From contig JAGUVT010000039.1 in the NCBI GenBank assembly GCA_020062745.1, positions 1-33,015 on the forward strand: 33,015 nucleotides of DNA. The letters are read 5' to 3'. The notes beneath the pieces were generated by a model. The model was not told the origin of the DNA. It made no database searches and saw only the letters and a list, made by a program, of their open reading frames with translations. How positions within the stretch are numbered: position 1 is the stretch's first letter; every line of letters begins with the position of its first letter. The position numbers were made by a program, and so were the translations under genes. Source of the stretch: Deltaproteobacteria bacterium. GTDB taxonomy: Bacteria > Bacillota > Desulfotomaculia > Desulfotomaculales > JAGUVT01. Shown one piece after another: positions 32,772 through 33,015 of this stretch.

Positions 32772-32978
32772 CTAAACAGGATCGTAACCACCGGGGTGAA
32801 ATGGGTGACACTTCAATATCCTAATCAGGGAAACCTTTAGACCTTTGAATAATCCGTACTTTTTAACTGCCTGGCAGGCATACTGCGAACACGTCGGATA
32901 AAAACGGCAGGAAGGTTTTTTAAAAAGAGAAATATATTTTTGATAAAAGCCTATTAGAAAAAGAACTGTCTTTTGCAA
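32772..32978 (-). CDS. yidD: Membrane protein insertion efficiency factor
   Basis: A 68-residue amphipathic protein with the family core [20 protein letters not shown] (cysteines 23, 30 and 34) and the ending [12 protein letters not shown]. It supports YidC-dependent insertion and lies 19 nt upstream of yidC. The start is TTG with AAGGAG 9 nt upstream. By synteny rnpA should come next; the last 37 bases contain a possible stop (TAA, minus strand, 32999-33001) for it, but too little is visible to annotate. Confidence 0.95.
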   Translation of the reverse strand: MQKTVLFLIGFYQKYISLFKKPSCRFYPTCSQYACQAVKKYGLFKGLKVSLIRILKCHPFHPGGYDPV

Positions 32979-33015
32979 TAAACGGCTCTCCTTAAATTTT
33001 ACCCTAATCTTCTTA

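Noticed and set aside
32979-33015. Possible 3' end of rnpA
   Set aside because: Synteny predicts rnpA here and a TAA is present, but fewer than six codons are visible, so it cannot be supported.
1-33015. CRISPR arrays, transposases, integrases, toxin-antitoxin pairs or phage-defence genes
   Set aside because: None was seen; apart from the short repeats listed, the window is core chromosome plus the dsr cluster.

Overview
The window is a co-oriented, origin-proximal chromosome segment of a spore-forming, anaerobic Firmicute, most likely a Desulfotomaculum/Pelotomaculum-type member of the Peptococcaceae. Three things point there: a dissimilatory sulfite reductase cluster (dsrA-dsrB-dsrD), sporulation genes and sporulation-type promoters (spore protease YyaC, sigma-F- and sigma-H-like sites), and the clostridial SCIFF peptide with its radical SAM maturase. 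Almost everything is on the minus strand. The order at the right end (yidD, yidC, jag, mnmE, mnmG, rsmG, parA, parB) is the conserved order beside oriC in Firmicutes, so dnaA/rpmH/rnpA should lie just beyond position 33015.

Layout, left to right. (1) 1-1320, plus strand: the end of an FmdB-like zinc-ribbon protein and a zinc-ribbon/HEAT-repeat protein. (2) 1336-4911: dsrA-dsrB-dsrD and a TPR protein behind a strong TTGACA-N17-TATATT promoter with a palindrome at the predicted transcript start. (3) 5159-9022: murA behind a sigma-H-like promoter, then an envelope operon (G5/M23 peptidase, membrane-anchored TPR protein, membrane-anchored HExxH peptidase). (4) 9144-10624: the SCIFF peptide gene, too short for routine gene calling, overlapped by its maturase. 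(5) 10807-12058: a methyltransferase and tRNAs Gly(CCC), Glu(TTC) and Lys(TTT). (6) 12110-18797: a seven-gene operon, mazG-like, yybS, rplI, dnaB, FAD protein, purA, class IV aminotransferase. (7) 18955-20243: rpsF-ssb-rpsR and a DUF951 gene, with a probable S6:S18 autoregulatory leader. (8) 20338-20795: a decayed M18 aminopeptidase pseudogene. (9) 20843-25552: cvpA, a ykvI-like transporter, yyaC, a phosphoribosyltransferase and a divergent larC. (10) 25511-32978: parB-parA, rsmG-mnmG-mnmE and jag-yidC-yidD.

Points that stand out: the SCIFF peptide has five cysteines instead of six (the fifth is Ile); the LarC homologue has lost the signature residues of its N-terminal domain but keeps its C-terminal domain; a perfect 16-bp parS palindrome lies inside the 3' end of larC, directly against the parB stop; an M18 aminopeptidase gene has collapsed by internal deletions; and candidate sporulation sigma-factor promoters precede murA, parA and yyaC.

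I found no CRISPR array, transposase, integrase or complete new multi-gene system. The dsr cluster alone does not prove sulfate respiration: sat, apr, qmo, dsrC and dsrMKJOP are not in this window.
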